Assembly: GCF_024330105.1 (NCBI RefSeq)
Contig: NZ_JANDHW010000001.1
Location: forward strand, 248,001 to 312,000
DNA length: 64,000 bases
Direction: 5' to 3'
DNA from: Coprobacter tertius
Lineage (GTDB): Bacteria > Bacteroidota > Bacteroidia > Bacteroidales > Coprobacteraceae
The notes beneath the pieces were generated by a model. That model had not been told where the DNA came from and made no database searches. It saw nothing but the letters and a program-made list of their open reading frames with translations. Shown here piece after piece: positions 8,546 through 21,827 of the stretch. Both the position numbers and the translations under genes were made by a program. Each line of letters begins with the position of its first letter. Position 1 is the first letter of the stretch.

Positions 8546-8926
8546 AATCTTTTTGTGTAGTTTATAAATATATATGTGTGATAAAGAAATTGCAAAGTAA
8601 AGGTATTAATTGGATAGCCACAAGGTCTAAATTTATGTATTTATGTTCTGTATTTAAGATTTTACACAAAATAGGTTAGTAAATCCGATATTATTGTTTC
8701 TTTTTTTTGTAAAAGAAGACCGGAAATAAAGAAATAGGTCTAAATAATTGAGAAATATCGTTTTGAGTATAAAAGTAGTTTGTCGAGAATTATTATAGAG
8801 ATCATTAAAACTAAAGATCATTTGGTTATTTATCTATAAATTGAAAATATGGATGTATCGATTTAAAAATAATCGCATCCTTTCATGTAGTATAAACAAC
8901 TTTTAATTGTTTTTTCTGTAATTATA
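8546..8926. other. gene-free stretch with a weak hairpin
   Basis: This AT-rich 381-bp stretch has no credible reading frame. A bulged hairpin at 8851-8880 (GGATG...CGATT pairing with AATCGCATCC) lies past the stop of the minus-strand DUF4396 gene and may be a weak terminator for it. The left end must hold the promoter of the MBG-repeat gene, but I see only an imperfect -7 box near 8593-8600. Confidence 0.4.
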
Positions 8927-9628
8927 TTACATGCCTTTTTTTATTCCGGCTTTTATGAGTAATATATTCATTGGATAAGAAGTGAAAAACCCCACAAACA
9001 TGGCTAATTGCATCATAAACCAAAAAGTCCATGATGTTTTTGTGAGAGGAGTTCCACTAAAAATAACGAAATGAGTGATGGCCATCCATGTATACATGCC
9101 TATTTGCCAGGCCGTTAAAGAAAGGGTATCTGCTTTTGCGGCTTTTATGAAGGCTTTTCTGGCTGAGATTTTTTCCATTTGCCTTATTGCAAAATATTGA
9201 AAATAAATACCTATGATGAGTGCGAGAATAAAATCAAGGAGCCAATTACCGATAAGAACACTTCCGCCGATACTGACAGGTATGAAGTAGGTAAACCACT
9301 CTCCGATGATATCGGCAAGAACACAACCGGCACCGCAATGCAATGTAGATAGTGTGACCGAATGCCATTGGGGGCGAGATTCGTTCATATCCATATTCAT
9401 TCCATTATTTCCTATTCCTATAACCATTCTATCTTTCCTGTATCCTAACCGGAAATATGCGGGTATTGCAGCAAAACTTGCCCATAACCCGGTAAGTATC
9501 CATACGGCATTCATAATTTTCATGGGTTGCCGGTTACGGAAAAGAGAGATGGTTAGGATAAGCGATGTGAAAATGCCACCCATTACAAAAATAAACGATA
9601 TCAATTGTAAAAGAGAAAACGGGCTCAT
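8927..9628 (-). CDS. DUF4396 integral membrane protein
   Basis: The 233-aa product has about six membrane helices. It carries the family hallmark LHCGAGCVLADIIGEW, a cysteine pair in a membrane context, in its middle. Further helices follow (LLDFILALIIGIYFQYFAI, WTFWFMMQLAMFVGFF). DUF4396 proteins are inner-membrane proteins of unknown function. The paired cysteines suggest metal or redox chemistry, but that is only inference. It is transcribed alone and diverges from the MATE exporter gene. Confidence 0.75.
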   Translation of the reverse strand: MSPFSLLQLISFIFVMGGIFTSLILTISLFRNRQPMKIMNAVWILTGLWASFAAIPAYFRLGYRKDRMVIGIGNNGMNMDMNESRPQWHSVTLSTLHCGAGCVLADIIGEWFTYFIPVSIGGSVLIGNWLLDFILALIIGIYFQYFAIRQMEKISARKAFIKAAKADTLSLTAWQIGMYTWMAITHFVIFSGTPLTKTSWTFWFMMQLAMFVGFFTSYPMNILLIKAGIKKGM

Positions 9629-9762
9629 TATAAACTGTTTGAATTGTATTTAAATATATGCAATAACAGCGTATTGTATATATTGGTTCGTATAAAATAA
9701 ATTCATTTATGTAACCCGTTAAAATATGCGATTTTTTACAATTATGAATAAGGAATAATTTT

Positions 9763-9770
9763 TACCTTTG
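9763..9770 (+). promoter_or_regulatory. -7 promoter box abutting the MATE start codon
   Basis: TACCTTTG is an exact TAnnTTTG match that ends only 6 nt before the ATG at 9777. Transcription starting 5-7 nt past the box would give a nearly leaderless mRNA. Confidence 0.5.
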
Positions 9771-9776
9771 CAGGCT

Positions 9777-11114
9777 ATGAAATCTCAGAAAAAATATAGT
9801 TACAAACAAATTCTTCATATTGCTTATCCTATTCTTATCAGTTTGGTGATGGAACAACTTATCGGGATGACCGATACGGCTTTTTTGGGACGAGTAGGAG
9901 AGATCGAGTTAGGTGCATCTGCTTTAGCAGGGGTGTATTATATGGCTATATTTATGATTGCATTCGGGTTTAGTATCGGATCGCAAATCGTTATCGGACG
10001 TCGTAACGGAGAAGGGCAATATACTCAAATAGGCAGTGTATTTTACCAGGGAATTTATTTTCTTCTTTTTCTTGCGGTAGTTATGTTTTCTCTTTCACAA
10101 TATTTTTCGCCTCGGATATTGAAAAATATTATTTCCTCACCCCACGTTTACGAAGCAACAGTGAGTTATATCAACTGGAGGGTATACGGTTTCTTTTTTT
10201 CGTTTATCGGCGTTATGTTCAGAGCTTTTTTTGTAGGTACAACGCTGACAAAGACCCTTACTCTCAATTCTGTTGTCATGGTATTGTCCAATGTCGTATT
10301 CAATTATATCTTTATTTTCGGTAAATTTGGTTTTCCGGCATTGGGAATTGCCGGTGCGGCGATCGGATCGTCATTGGCCGAGTTGGTTTCAGTCTTATTT
10401 TTCGTTATATATACTTATCGTAGAGTAGATGTAAAAAAATACGGGTTGAATCATTTGCAGACATTTCGTCCTAAATTATTAAAGAGGATTCTGAATGTGT
10501 CTTTCTGGACGATGATACAAAATTTCGTTTCTCTTTCTACTTGGTTTTTGTTTTTCTTGGCGGTAGAGCATTTGGGGGAACGTCCTTTGGCTATATCCAA
10601 CATCATTCGTAATGTATCGGCTTTACCTTTTATGGTCATGATTGCTTTTGCATCAACATGCAGCACGCTGATTAGTAACTTGATGGGGGCGGGAGAAAGT
10701 CGTTATGTAAAAGGTACTTTGAAACAATGTATCGGTATTACTTATATTTTTTTAATACCGCTACTTTTATTCTTTGTTTGTTTTCCGTCTTTGATTTTGC
10801 ATATTTATACCGATTCTGCAGTATTGATTAAGGCTTCGATTCCGGCTCTTATGGTATTGTGTTCTTCTTATTTGCTTTCTGTTCCCGGAAATGTATATTT
10901 TCAGGCTGTTTCGGGTACCGGAAATACTCGTACCGCTTTATGGCTCGAGCTTCTGACTCTTGCGATATATATCGGATATGTCTCTGTTCTTATTTTCCAT
11001 TTTAGAGTTGATGTTGCTGTTTGCTGGACAACAGAGCATATATATGCCGGATTTATCTTGTTGTTTTCCTACCTTTATTTTAAAAAAGGAAAATGGGAGG
11101 ATAAACGTATTTGA
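9777..11114 (+). CDS. MATE family efflux transporter
   Basis: From ATG 9777 the product is 445 aa with about twelve membrane helices in two halves, the normal MATE size. Diagnostic segments are AYPILISLVMEQLIGMTDTAFLGRVGEIELGA (split across residues ~16-47) and FGFPALGIAGAAIGSSLAE near residue 190. MATE proteins export cationic drugs or metabolites using Na+ or H+ gradients. The frame can be extended to a TTG at 9768, but that codon overlaps the predicted promoter box, so ATG 9777 is chosen. The gene converges on the AraC regulator with only 12 bp between stops. The substrate cannot be told from sequence. Confidence 0.9.
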   Translation: MKSQKKYSYKQILHIAYPILISLVMEQLIGMTDTAFLGRVGEIELGASALAGVYYMAIFMIAFGFSIGSQIVIGRRNGEGQYTQIGSVFYQGIYFLLFLAVVMFSLSQYFSPRILKNIISSPHVYEATVSYINWRVYGFFFSFIGVMFRAFFVGTTLTKTLTLNSVVMVLSNVVFNYIFIFGKFGFPALGIAGAAIGSSLAELVSVLFFVIYTYRRVDVKKYGLNHLQTFRPKLLKRILNVSFWTMIQNFVSLSTWFLFFLAVEHLGERPLAISNIIRNVSALPFMVMIAFASTCSTLISNLMGAGESRYVKGTLKQCIGITYIFLIPLLLFFVCFPSLILHIYTDSAVLIKASIPALMVLCSSYLLSVPGNVYFQAVSGTGNTRTALWLELLTLAIYIGYVSVLIFHFRVDVAVCWTTEHIYAGFILLFSYLYFKKGKWEDKRI

Positions 11115-11126
11115 AAAGTATCGATA

Positions 11127-12020
11127 CTATAAATTTTTTCCTTGCGTGAATTCGCGGTAATGCATGGCGGTAATCCCGGTCCTTTTTTTAAAGACTGTAC
11201 AAAAATAATCGGGATTCTCATAACCTACTTCATAAGCGATATTTTTTATGCTTTGTGAAGTATTGGTAAGCAATACTTTACTTTTCTGGATTCTTATTTC
11301 CTGAAGATATTGTGCCGGTGCAAAACCGGTATATTGCTTAAATATACGTCTGAACCACGAGTAACTCATATTTACCTGACGGGCGATCGCCTCGGGTTGT
11401 ATAGAAGTATGCAATAACTCGTTGAAAAGTATCTTGGCTTTATTTATTTGATTGACTACTTTGAGGTCCTCGAAAGTGCAATGTCGATCGTATGAGTAGG
11501 CATAGCCGAGAATATAATTTACGATACCGGCTAACATTTGCTGGAATCCGGTATTTTGGTTTTTAGCGACATCGATGGCTTGTTTATAAAGAGTGACGAT
11601 TTCATCATGTATTCCCAAATTGAAAATCGGTTTTTGTTTGCTGAAGAATCCGGTTTCTATTCTTTTATCTATGTTCACTCCATTAAATCCGATCCAGTAT
11701 TCATCCCACCCTGTATTCGGATCGGGGCGGTAATTATGCCATTCTCCGGGGAAGAGTAAAATCATGTTGCCTTCTTTTATCGGGATACGTTTATGATTTG
11801 CCGACATGAAATGTCCGCTTCCCTTTGTAATATATAATAATTGATATTCATTCAGGATACGTCCTTTTTCGGTAGAGAAAAGGTAGCGGCTGGGATGGTT
11901 GCGAGGCGGATAAGTAGAATGAGGTTCCACTTGTTGGTATCCGGCGGTATTAACAGTAAGTCCCCATTGGATGTCTTGTTCGTTTGCAATCAGATATTTG
12001 ATGTTTAATCCGTTTTTCAT
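11127..12020 (-). CDS. AraC family transcriptional regulator
   Basis: The 297-aa product has an N-terminal cupin-like sensing domain (LLYITKGSGHFMSANH, then LLFPGEWHNYRPDP) and a C-terminal AraC double helix-turn-helix (about residues 190-290). In the DNA-binding part, MSYSWFRRIFKQYTGFAPAQY and IAYEVGYENPDYFCTVFKK match the two recognition-helix regions. Such regulators usually activate sugar-use genes in response to a bound sugar. The gene is divergent from the GH78 rhamnosidase across a 367-bp gap, so control of that gene is plausible. The other neighbour, the convergent MATE gene, is a less likely target. Confidence 0.88.
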   Translation of the reverse strand: MKNGLNIKYLIANEQDIQWGLTVNTAGYQQVEPHSTYPPRNHPSRYLFSTEKGRILNEYQLLYITKGSGHFMSANHKRIPIKEGNMILLFPGEWHNYRPDPNTGWDEYWIGFNGVNIDKRIETGFFSKQKPIFNLGIHDEIVTLYKQAIDVAKNQNTGFQQMLAGIVNYILGYAYSYDRHCTFEDLKVVNQINKAKILFNELLHTSIQPEAIARQVNMSYSWFRRIFKQYTGFAPAQYLQEIRIQKSKVLLTNTSQSIKNIAYEVGYENPDYFCTVFKKRTGITAMHYREFTQGKNL

Positions 12021-12387
12021 AGTATGGATTATATATGGTATATATAGAAATAAGATCCGGAATTATTTGTTTTATAATAGGTTATGTGTTGTTCTGGGGT
12101 AAAGATAGATAATTATGTCAAAATAATGTAATATGGGAATCATTTTTTTGAGTACATAAATCATTTTGTAAAATAAGAATTGATAAGTGTACTATATTTT
12201 TGTATTTGAAAAAACGTAACATCACATAATTTAATGTGCTCGTTAAAGAATATAACGACCTGACCATGAAAAATGAATTTTAACCACTCCGAAGTTTTTA
12301 TCCCTTTTACCGGATGAATCGATTCCTTTTCTATTATTAAAATATTATCAAAAAAGAATACAATTAACCTTTAAAATTTTAGTATTT
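12021..12387. promoter_or_regulatory. divergent intergenic region between araC-type and GH78 genes
   Basis: An imperfect inverted repeat sits at 12151-12163 and 12181-12193 (AGTACATAAATCA against TGATAAGTGTACT, 10 of 13 positions symmetric). It directly adjoins TATTTTTG at 12195-12202, a TAnnTTTG box reading toward the GH78 gene. The predicted GH78 leader is about 180 nt, unusually long here. On the AraC side only a weak box (plus-strand TAAAGATA near 12102-12109) is seen. No reading frame is credible in this stretch. Confidence 0.4.
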
Positions 12388-15300
12388 ATGAAGTATCATT
12401 CTTCAAAGCTTGTGCGGGCAGTATTATTAAGTACTATGTTCGCATTTATAGCGTTTCTGATAGGCTGGCCTGTAACGGTCTATGCTGCAGATTCAGCTCC
12501 TAAAGTGAAAAATTTACGTGTGGAATCGTTGAAGAATCCGGTCGGAATCGATGTGGCGACTCCGCATTTCAGTTGGGCATTGGATGCATCCGAGAGGGGA
12601 ACGGTACAAACGGCTTACTCTATAAGAGTTTCTACCGATGCAGCCGGGTCTAATTCTGTTTGGGATTCGGGACAGATCGATTCCGATCGTTCGGTACATG
12701 TAGAATATACCGGTAGTACATTGTCTCCTTCAACTCGGTATTATTGGCAAGTTACCGTATGGGATAACCACGGTAATCAGGTACAATCGACCGAAAATGC
12801 TTATTTCGAAACAGGATTATTGGATTCGGGATGGAGTGGTGCGCAGTGGATAAAAGCAACGACCATATCCCAGAATGGAGGTTCGGATGGTGGAGATTCG
12901 GAAGATACCGATCCCGGTGAAATAACGGATTATTCCGTTTCTGTCGATTTCGAAATAAAGGATGTTGCAGCCGGTATTTGTTTCGGAATGACCGATGCAA
13001 GTAACTTTTTTATGTGGCAAATCAATCTCGAGAGCGGCAATCCGAGATTCCGGCCTCATGCTTGGACTAATGGAAACGCTTCTTGCCTTGAGGAAAAAGA
13101 CCTGACAGGGATAATCGATATACAGCCGAATACGACATATACTATGCGTATCGATATCGTAGGCGATGAAGCGAAAACATATATCGACGATGTGTTGGTC
13201 GATACCCGTAATAATCCTCGTGGAGGAAATTTCGGTTTCGGAAAATTAGGAATCCGTGCCGATAAGGCCGAGCATAGTGCAACGGTAGAACTATCGTATT
13301 TCGATAATTTTAAAGTAACTACTTCACAAGATGGAAAAGAAAAAGATCTTTTCTCAGAAGATTTCTCAAATCCCGATAATTTTGCGTTTACAGCCGGAAC
13401 GGTTGAAGATGGACGATTAATGGTACAGGGAGCATCCGGTTCGGTATATTCTTGGCAAAAAGAAGTTACCGAATGGGCCGATGTAACCGATTATACCATA
13501 TCGGTAGATTTCGAAATTGTAGATGTCGCTGCGGGAATCTGTTTCGGGCAAATCGACGATCAGAATTTTTATATGTGGCAAGTGAACATCGAAAAAGGAT
13601 TCCCCCGTTTGCGTCCGCATTCCTGGAAGGGGGGTAATGGGGCTTGTCATGATAATGTCGACCTTACCGACTTAATAAATATCGAAAAGAATAAAGTATA
13701 TACGATGCGTATCGAAGTTAAAGGTACAGAGGCAAAAACCTATATCGATGATATTCTCGTAGATACTCGCGAAAATCCGCGCGGTGGCAATTATGGCTGT
13801 GGCAAATTAGGTATTCGTGCCGATAGAGCAGAAGAAAGTGAAACGGTCGATTTAGCTTATTACGATAATTTTAGAATGACTACCGAAAAAGAAGGAAAAG
13901 AAGAAATCTTGTTTGCCGAGAATTTTTCCGATCCTGCTAATTATGCGTTTAACGGAGGTACGGTCGAAGAAGGACGTTTGAAAGTGGAAGGTGCTTTCGG
14001 AACTGTATATGTTTGGCAGAAAAAAATAGAACCCGATCTCGATGTTATTTCCGATTATTCAGTTTCGGTAGATTTCGAGGTAAAGGATATTGCGGCTGGA
14101 ATTTGTTTCGGACAAACCGATGCCTCAAATTTTTATATGTGGCAGATTAATATCGAAAAGGGTTACCCCCTTTTGCGCCCGCATTCTTGGAGAGGCGGCA
14201 ATGGGGCTTGCCATGATAATGTAAATCTTACCGATATAGTCGATATACAAGCCGGACAAGTTTATAATATGCGTATCGATGTAACCGGAAACGTTGCTAA
14301 AACTTATATCGACGGTAAGTTGATCGATACCCGTGAAAATCCGAGGGGCGGCAATTATGGGTATGGCCTGGTAGGAATTAGGGCCGATAAAGCTGAAGCA
14401 AGTTCTACATTGGAAGCTGCCTATTACGACAACTTTAAAGTAACGACAGTTACCGGAGGGCAGGAAGTAGAATTGTTCTCGGAAGATTTCTCTGATGCAG
14501 GCAATTTCAAATTCACGAAAGGAACTGTCGAAGATGGTCGTCTTTATGTATTGGGAGCGTTCATGTCAGTATATTCTTGGCAGATTTCTGATAAAAAGTC
14601 TTCCGATAAATATACGATAGAAATGGATATGACATTGATTAAAGATAATGCAGGTATCATATTCTCGGCCAAAAATACGCAGAATATGTATATGTGGGCG
14701 GTAAATACCCATGATGATGCCAATGCACCGTTATTACGTCGTCATATTTATACGGGCGGAAACCCCAATTACAGTGATGTTAATATCGGTAGTTTTTATT
14801 CGAAAGCTGATTTACTGAATACCGAAAGACATCTGAAGATAGAAGTAGCCGAGGGAATCGTTAAAACTTATATCGATGATGTATTGGTGGATACATTTAA
14901 AGATACCGATGCAAATTTACATAACGGATTTATCGGATTCAGAGCTTATGTTGGCAATAATACCGATGAAATCGCTTATTTTGATAATGTAAAGGTTACC
15001 ACTTATACGACTGTCGAGGGGGTGGAAACTTCAAAAGTAACCTTCTCTGAAAATTTCGAAGACGCTTCGACTCAATTTGAAGATGGGGAAGTTATCGATG
15101 TTGACGGAAACAAAAAATTGAAAATGTATTCCCGTAACGGAGATACTCGTATTTTGCAAAATTCTTCAATGGGTATCCCGATGTTCCGCAAAGAGTTCAA
15201 TGTCGCTCGTGAAGTAAAATCGGCTAAGATTTATTCTTCGGGTTTGGGTGTATACGATATTTTCATTAACGGAGATCGTGTAGGGCATTTGCAGTCGGAT

Positions 15301-17850
15301 AATTCGATGATTTTTGATGAGTTGAAACCCGGTTGGACCGATTATTCAAAAGAGATATTCTACACGACTTATGATGTAACTCAGTTACTCAAACAAGGCC
15401 AGAATGCAATAGGAGCCCAGGTTTCATCGGGATGGTGGAATGGAGACATTGCACATAGCGAGTATGGAAGTCCCGAACTCGGTTTTATTGCAAAGCTTCT
15501 GATAGAGTATACCGATGGTTCCAACGAAACTGTTGTAACAGATCTTACCTGGTTGTCTTCTACCGATGGACCTGTAATGAAGGGTGATATATATCACGGA
15601 GAAAGTTACGATGCTCGCAAAGAGAAAGACTGGTCGGTTGCCGGGTTCGATGCTTCGCAATGGTATAAAACGGCTGTTAATACCGATTTCAGAGGAAAAA
15701 TTTCTGCATTTGTAGGTCCTGCGGTAAGAGTCCGTGACGAATTGCGTCGCGAACCGCAAACAATTACAGTTTATGAAGGGGCAAAAGAAACCGGAACTGC
15801 TTACGGAATGATTAATGTAGTGAAAACTATCGATGGAAAGGGAACTGTACTGCTTAAAAAAGGTCAGACGGTTGTTTATGATCTGGGACAAAATATGGTC
15901 GGCTGGGTGCGTTTTACCGCCAAAGGTGAAGCCGGAACGAAGATGAAATTCCGTTTCGGTGAGATGTTGAACGATAAAGGCGATACTAAACGTGGTGACG
16001 ATGGCCCCGGAGGGAGTATTTATACAATTAACCTGAGAAATGCCAAGGCAACGATGTATTATACGCTCAAAGGCGATGAAGCTGGTGAGACATATAATCC
16101 TTCGACGACATTTTTCGGATTCCGTTACTGTGAAGTAACTGCCACGCAGGAGGTAGAGATAAGTGCTCTTACCGGAGAAGTAGTCGGCTCTGTAACAGAA
16201 GAAGGTTCTTCTTTCGAGACCAGTCATTCTGCTGTTAACCAGTTGTATCAGAATGTAATTTGGGGACAAAGAGGTAACTTCCTGAGTATTCCTACGGATT
16301 GTCCGCAACGTGACGAACGTCTCGGATGGACGGGTGATACGCAGATTTTCTCTCGTGCAGCTACTTATAATGCCGATGTAAAAGCATTCTATCACAAATG
16401 GATGGGTGATATGAGAAACAGTCAGCGCAATGACGGTGCATATCCCGATGTGGCTCCGCATGCATGGGTAGGCTATGGGAATGCAGCTTGGGCAGAAGCC
16501 GGACTTGTTGTTCCCTGGACCGTTTATTTGATGTATGGAGATAAATCGATTTTGGAAGAAAATTATGAATCGATGGAGAAATACATGGGATTCCTTGCCA
16601 ATCAGAAGGGCGACGGTTATGAATATAATGGTGCTGGTACGAATTATGGAGACTGGGTTGCATTCGAGTCTACCGATTCGAGATACGTTAGTGTTTGTTA
16701 TTATGCTTATGCAGCGCAACTGATGGAGAAAATATCGTTAGCGTTGAGCACTTCTCCGGATGATGAGTATGCCGTGAAAGCCGAAGAGTATAAAAACTTG
16801 TATGGTAAAATTAAAGAAGAATTCCAAAAAAGATATACCCAACCAAGTGGTTTATTGAGGCTTACCTCGCAAACGTCTTATTTGTTGGCACTGAAATTAG
16901 ATCTTTTCCCCACTGAGACGGCAAAAGAGAAAGGATTGGCAAATTTGAATTATATAATTAAACAGAACGGGAATAAATTAAAGACCGGATTTGTCGGAAC
17001 AGGTATCCTGAATCAGACTCTCAGCCAATTAGGTGCAGACGGTACTGCATATAATCTACTGTTACAACGGGAAAATCCGTCTTGGTTATACAGTGTCGAC
17101 CAAGGGGCGACTACTATTTGGGAACGTTGGGATTCTTACACTAAAGAACGCGGGTTCCATTCAGATATTACGATGAATTCGTTTAATCACTATTCATATG
17201 GAGCTGTTTCTGAATGGATGTATCGTTATGTAGCCGGTATCGAAGCTGATGAATCCAACCCCGGATTTAAGAATGTAATTCTTCAACCGACTCCCGATAA
17301 TCGTACATCCTTCCCCGATGGCCAAGAACGTATTACGTGGGCAAAAGCGACTTATAATTCTTATTATGGAGATATAAAGAGTGCTTGGACGCGTAAAGAC
17401 GATGGACGTATTACCTATACCGCAACGATTCCGGCCAATACAACCGCTACCTTATATTTGCCGGTAGTTTCAGAAAACGATGAAATCTTCGAAAGCGGTA
17501 AGCCTGTGGCCGAAGCCGAAGGTGTGACATTTGTAGAAATAAAAGACGGTAAAGCGAAATATGAGCTGAAATCGGGAACTTATAACTTCGATGTAAATCC
17601 CGGAGAGGAAGACGCTGTGAAAAGTGAAACGAAATTTTTCTCGGTTTATCCCAATCCTGTGGAACAAATGTTGAATATTGCAACCGATGAAGAAATACAG
17701 CAAATAATCGTCGTTGATTCTACTGGAAAAGCGGTACATGTACAAAGTGATAATACTCCGATAGACTCATCACGGTGGTCGTCGGGTATCTATCTCGTTA
17801 AGGTAATTACCGGTGAGAAAACACGGGCGGTAAAAGTGCTTAAAAAGTAA
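12388..17850 (+). CDS. secreted alpha-L-rhamnosidase (GH78) with four inserted lectin-like repeats and T9SS tail
   Basis: The 1820-aa product begins with a signal-like hydrophobic segment and an Fn3-like domain up to GWSGAQWIK (about residue 155). Four tandem repeats of roughly 185-190 residues follow (starting near 177, 364, 554 and 739). The first three are closely similar, sharing CFGxxDxxNFYMWQ, AKTYID and GxLGIRAD elements; the fourth is diverged. They resemble concanavalin-like glucanase/lectin folds. The rhamnosidase N-domain resumes at MFRKEFNVA (~930). The GH78 barrel carries CPQRDERLGWTGD (Glu1310 in DER) and TTIWERWDSY (Glu1579), matching known catalytic positions. The C-terminus (FSVYPNPVEQML...GIYLVKVITG) is a T9SS type A sorting domain. 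It would cleave terminal rhamnose from pectic or similar glycans at the cell surface. A terminator follows. Confidence 0.9.
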   Translation: MKYHSSKLVRAVLLSTMFAFIAFLIGWPVTVYAADSAPKVKNLRVESLKNPVGIDVATPHFSWALDASERGTVQTAYSIRVSTDAAGSNSVWDSGQIDSDRSVHVEYTGSTLSPSTRYYWQVTVWDNHGNQVQSTENAYFETGLLDSGWSGAQWIKATTISQNGGSDGGDSEDTDPGEITDYSVSVDFEIKDVAAGICFGMTDASNFFMWQINLESGNPRFRPHAWTNGNASCLEEKDLTGIIDIQPNTTYTMRIDIVGDEAKTYIDDVLVDTRNNPRGGNFGFGKLGIRADKAEHSATVELSYFDNFKVTTSQDGKEKDLFSEDFSNPDNFAFTAGTVEDGRLMVQGASGSVYSWQKEVTEWADVTDYTISVDFEIVDVAAGICFGQIDDQNFYMWQVNIEKGFPRLRPHSWKGGNGACHDNVDLTDLINIEKNKVYTMRIEVKGTEAKTYIDDILVDTRENPRGGNYGCGKLGIRADRAEESETVDLAYYDNFRMTTEKEGKEEILFAENFSDPANYAFNGGTVEEGRLKVEGAFGTVYVWQKKIEPDLDVISDYSVSVDFEVKDIAAGICFGQTDASNFYMWQINIEKGYPLLRPHSWRGGNGACHDNVNLTDIVDIQAGQVYNMRIDVTGNVAKTYIDGKLIDTRENPRGGNYGYGLVGIRADKAEASSTLEAAYYDNFKVTTVTGGQEVELFSEDFSDAGNFKFTKGTVEDGRLYVLGAFMSVYSWQISDKKSSDKYTIEMDMTLIKDNAGIIFSAKNTQNMYMWAVNTHDDANAPLLRRHIYTGGNPNYSDVNIGSFYSKADLLNTERHLKIEVAEGIVKTYIDDVLVDTFKDTDANLHNGFIGFRAYVGNNTDEIAYFDNVKVTTYTTVEGVETSKVTFSENFEDASTQFEDGEVIDVDGNKKLKMYSRNGDTRILQNSSMGIPMFRKEFNVAREVKSAKIYSSGLGVYDIFINGDRVGHLQSDNSMIFDELKPGWTDYSKEIFYTTYDVTQLLKQGQNAIGAQVSSGWWNGDIAHSEYGSPELGFIAKLLIEYTDGSNETVVTDLTWLSSTDGPVMKGDIYHGESYDARKEKDWSVAGFDASQWYKTAVNTDFRGKISAFVGPAVRVRDELRREPQTITVYEGAKETGTAYGMINVVKTIDGKGTVLLKKGQTVVYDLGQNMVGWVRFTAKGEAGTKMKFRFGEMLNDKGDTKRGDDGPGGSIYTINLRNAKATMYYTLKGDEAGETYNPSTTFFGFRYCEVTATQEVEISALTGEVVGSVTEEGSSFETSHSAVNQLYQNVIWGQRGNFLSIPTDCPQRDERLGWTGDTQIFSRAATYNADVKAFYHKWMGDMRNSQRNDGAYPDVAPHAWVGYGNAAWAEAGLVVPWTVYLMYGDKSILEENYESMEKYMGFLANQKGDGYEYNGAGTNYGDWVAFESTDSRYVSVCYYAYAAQLMEKISLALSTSPDDEYAVKAEEYKNLYGKIKEEFQKRYTQPSGLLRLTSQTSYLLALKLDLFPTETAKEKGLANLNYIIKQNGNKLKTGFVGTGILNQTLSQLGADGTAYNLLLQRENPSWLYSVDQGATTIWERWDSYTKERGFHSDITMNSFNHYSYGAVSEWMYRYVAGIEADESNPGFKNVILQPTPDNRTSFPDGQERITWAKATYNSYYGDIKSAWTRKDDGRITYTATIPANTTATLYLPVVSENDEIFESGKPVAEAEGVTFVEIKDGKAKYELKSGTYNFDVNPGEEDAVKSETKFFSVYPNPVEQMLNIATDEEIQQIIVVDSTGKAVHVQSDNTPIDSSRWSSGIYLVKVITGEKTRAVKVLKK

Positions 17851-17873
17851 AGCAGTGTAAATTTTTATATAAG

Positions 17874-17913
17874 AAGAAAAGGGGATACCGAAACTTCGGT
17901 ATCCCCTTTTCTT
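17874..17913 (+). terminator. intrinsic terminator after the GH78 gene
   Basis: AAGAAAAGGGGATACCGAA (17874-17892) is fully complementary to 17895-17913, with the apex closing around ACTT. The stem flanks give an A-tract and a T-tract. It starts 23 bp after the stop codon. Confidence 0.85.
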
Positions 17914-17966
17914 AAGCTGAAATTAAGGAAAAATAATAGGAGAATAGACAGTTCTGAAAATTTTCA

Positions 17967-17974
17967 TATCTTTG
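17967..17974 (+). promoter_or_regulatory. -7 promoter box for the GH2 gene
   Basis: TATCTTTG is an exact TAnnTTTG match downstream of the GH78 terminator. It predicts a leader of about 150 nt before the ATG at 18129, so the GH2 gene is probably transcribed on its own. Confidence 0.5.
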
Positions 17975-18110
17975 CGTCGGAGAGTGGATATCGGGATATT
18001 TTAGTTTTACCGTTTCTCTTTTTTTAATGTTTTGCTTTAAATTATTTCGCATATATATTGATGAATTTCAAAATGAGATATTTTTATGCGATGTGGTTGA
18101 GATATAATAA

Positions 18111-21731
<3,621 letters not shown>

Positions 21732-21747
21732 GGAAAACAGTATATCA

Positions 21748-21795
21748 AAAAAACAAACGCCTTTCTTCAATAAAGGAGAAAGGCGTTTGTTTTTT
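21748..21795. terminator. bidirectional intrinsic terminator
   Basis: A perfect 19-bp stem (AAAAAACAAACGCCTTTCT at 21748-21766, complement at 21777-21795) has a 10-nt loop, with T-runs on both strands. It lies between the convergent GH2 gene and MORN-type lipoprotein gene and can serve both. Confidence 0.88.
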
Positions 21796-21827
21796 AATCG
21801 TGATATTTTTTTTGAATGGGAGATTGT

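Noticed and set aside
9768-9770. TTG start for the MATE gene
   Set aside because: The codon is part of the -7 box TACCTTTG, so it would not be transcribed; ATG 9777 is better.
12919-15060. Repeats resembling a CRISPR or satellite array
   Set aside because: The repetition is at protein-domain scale (about 560 bp) within one open frame, with no short identical repeats or spacers.
15424-16719. A 431-codon open frame on the minus strand inside the GH78 gene
   Set aside because: It lies wholly opposite the well-supported GH78 catalytic region, its translation is low in recognisable domains, and long antisense frames are expected from the codon usage of this gene.
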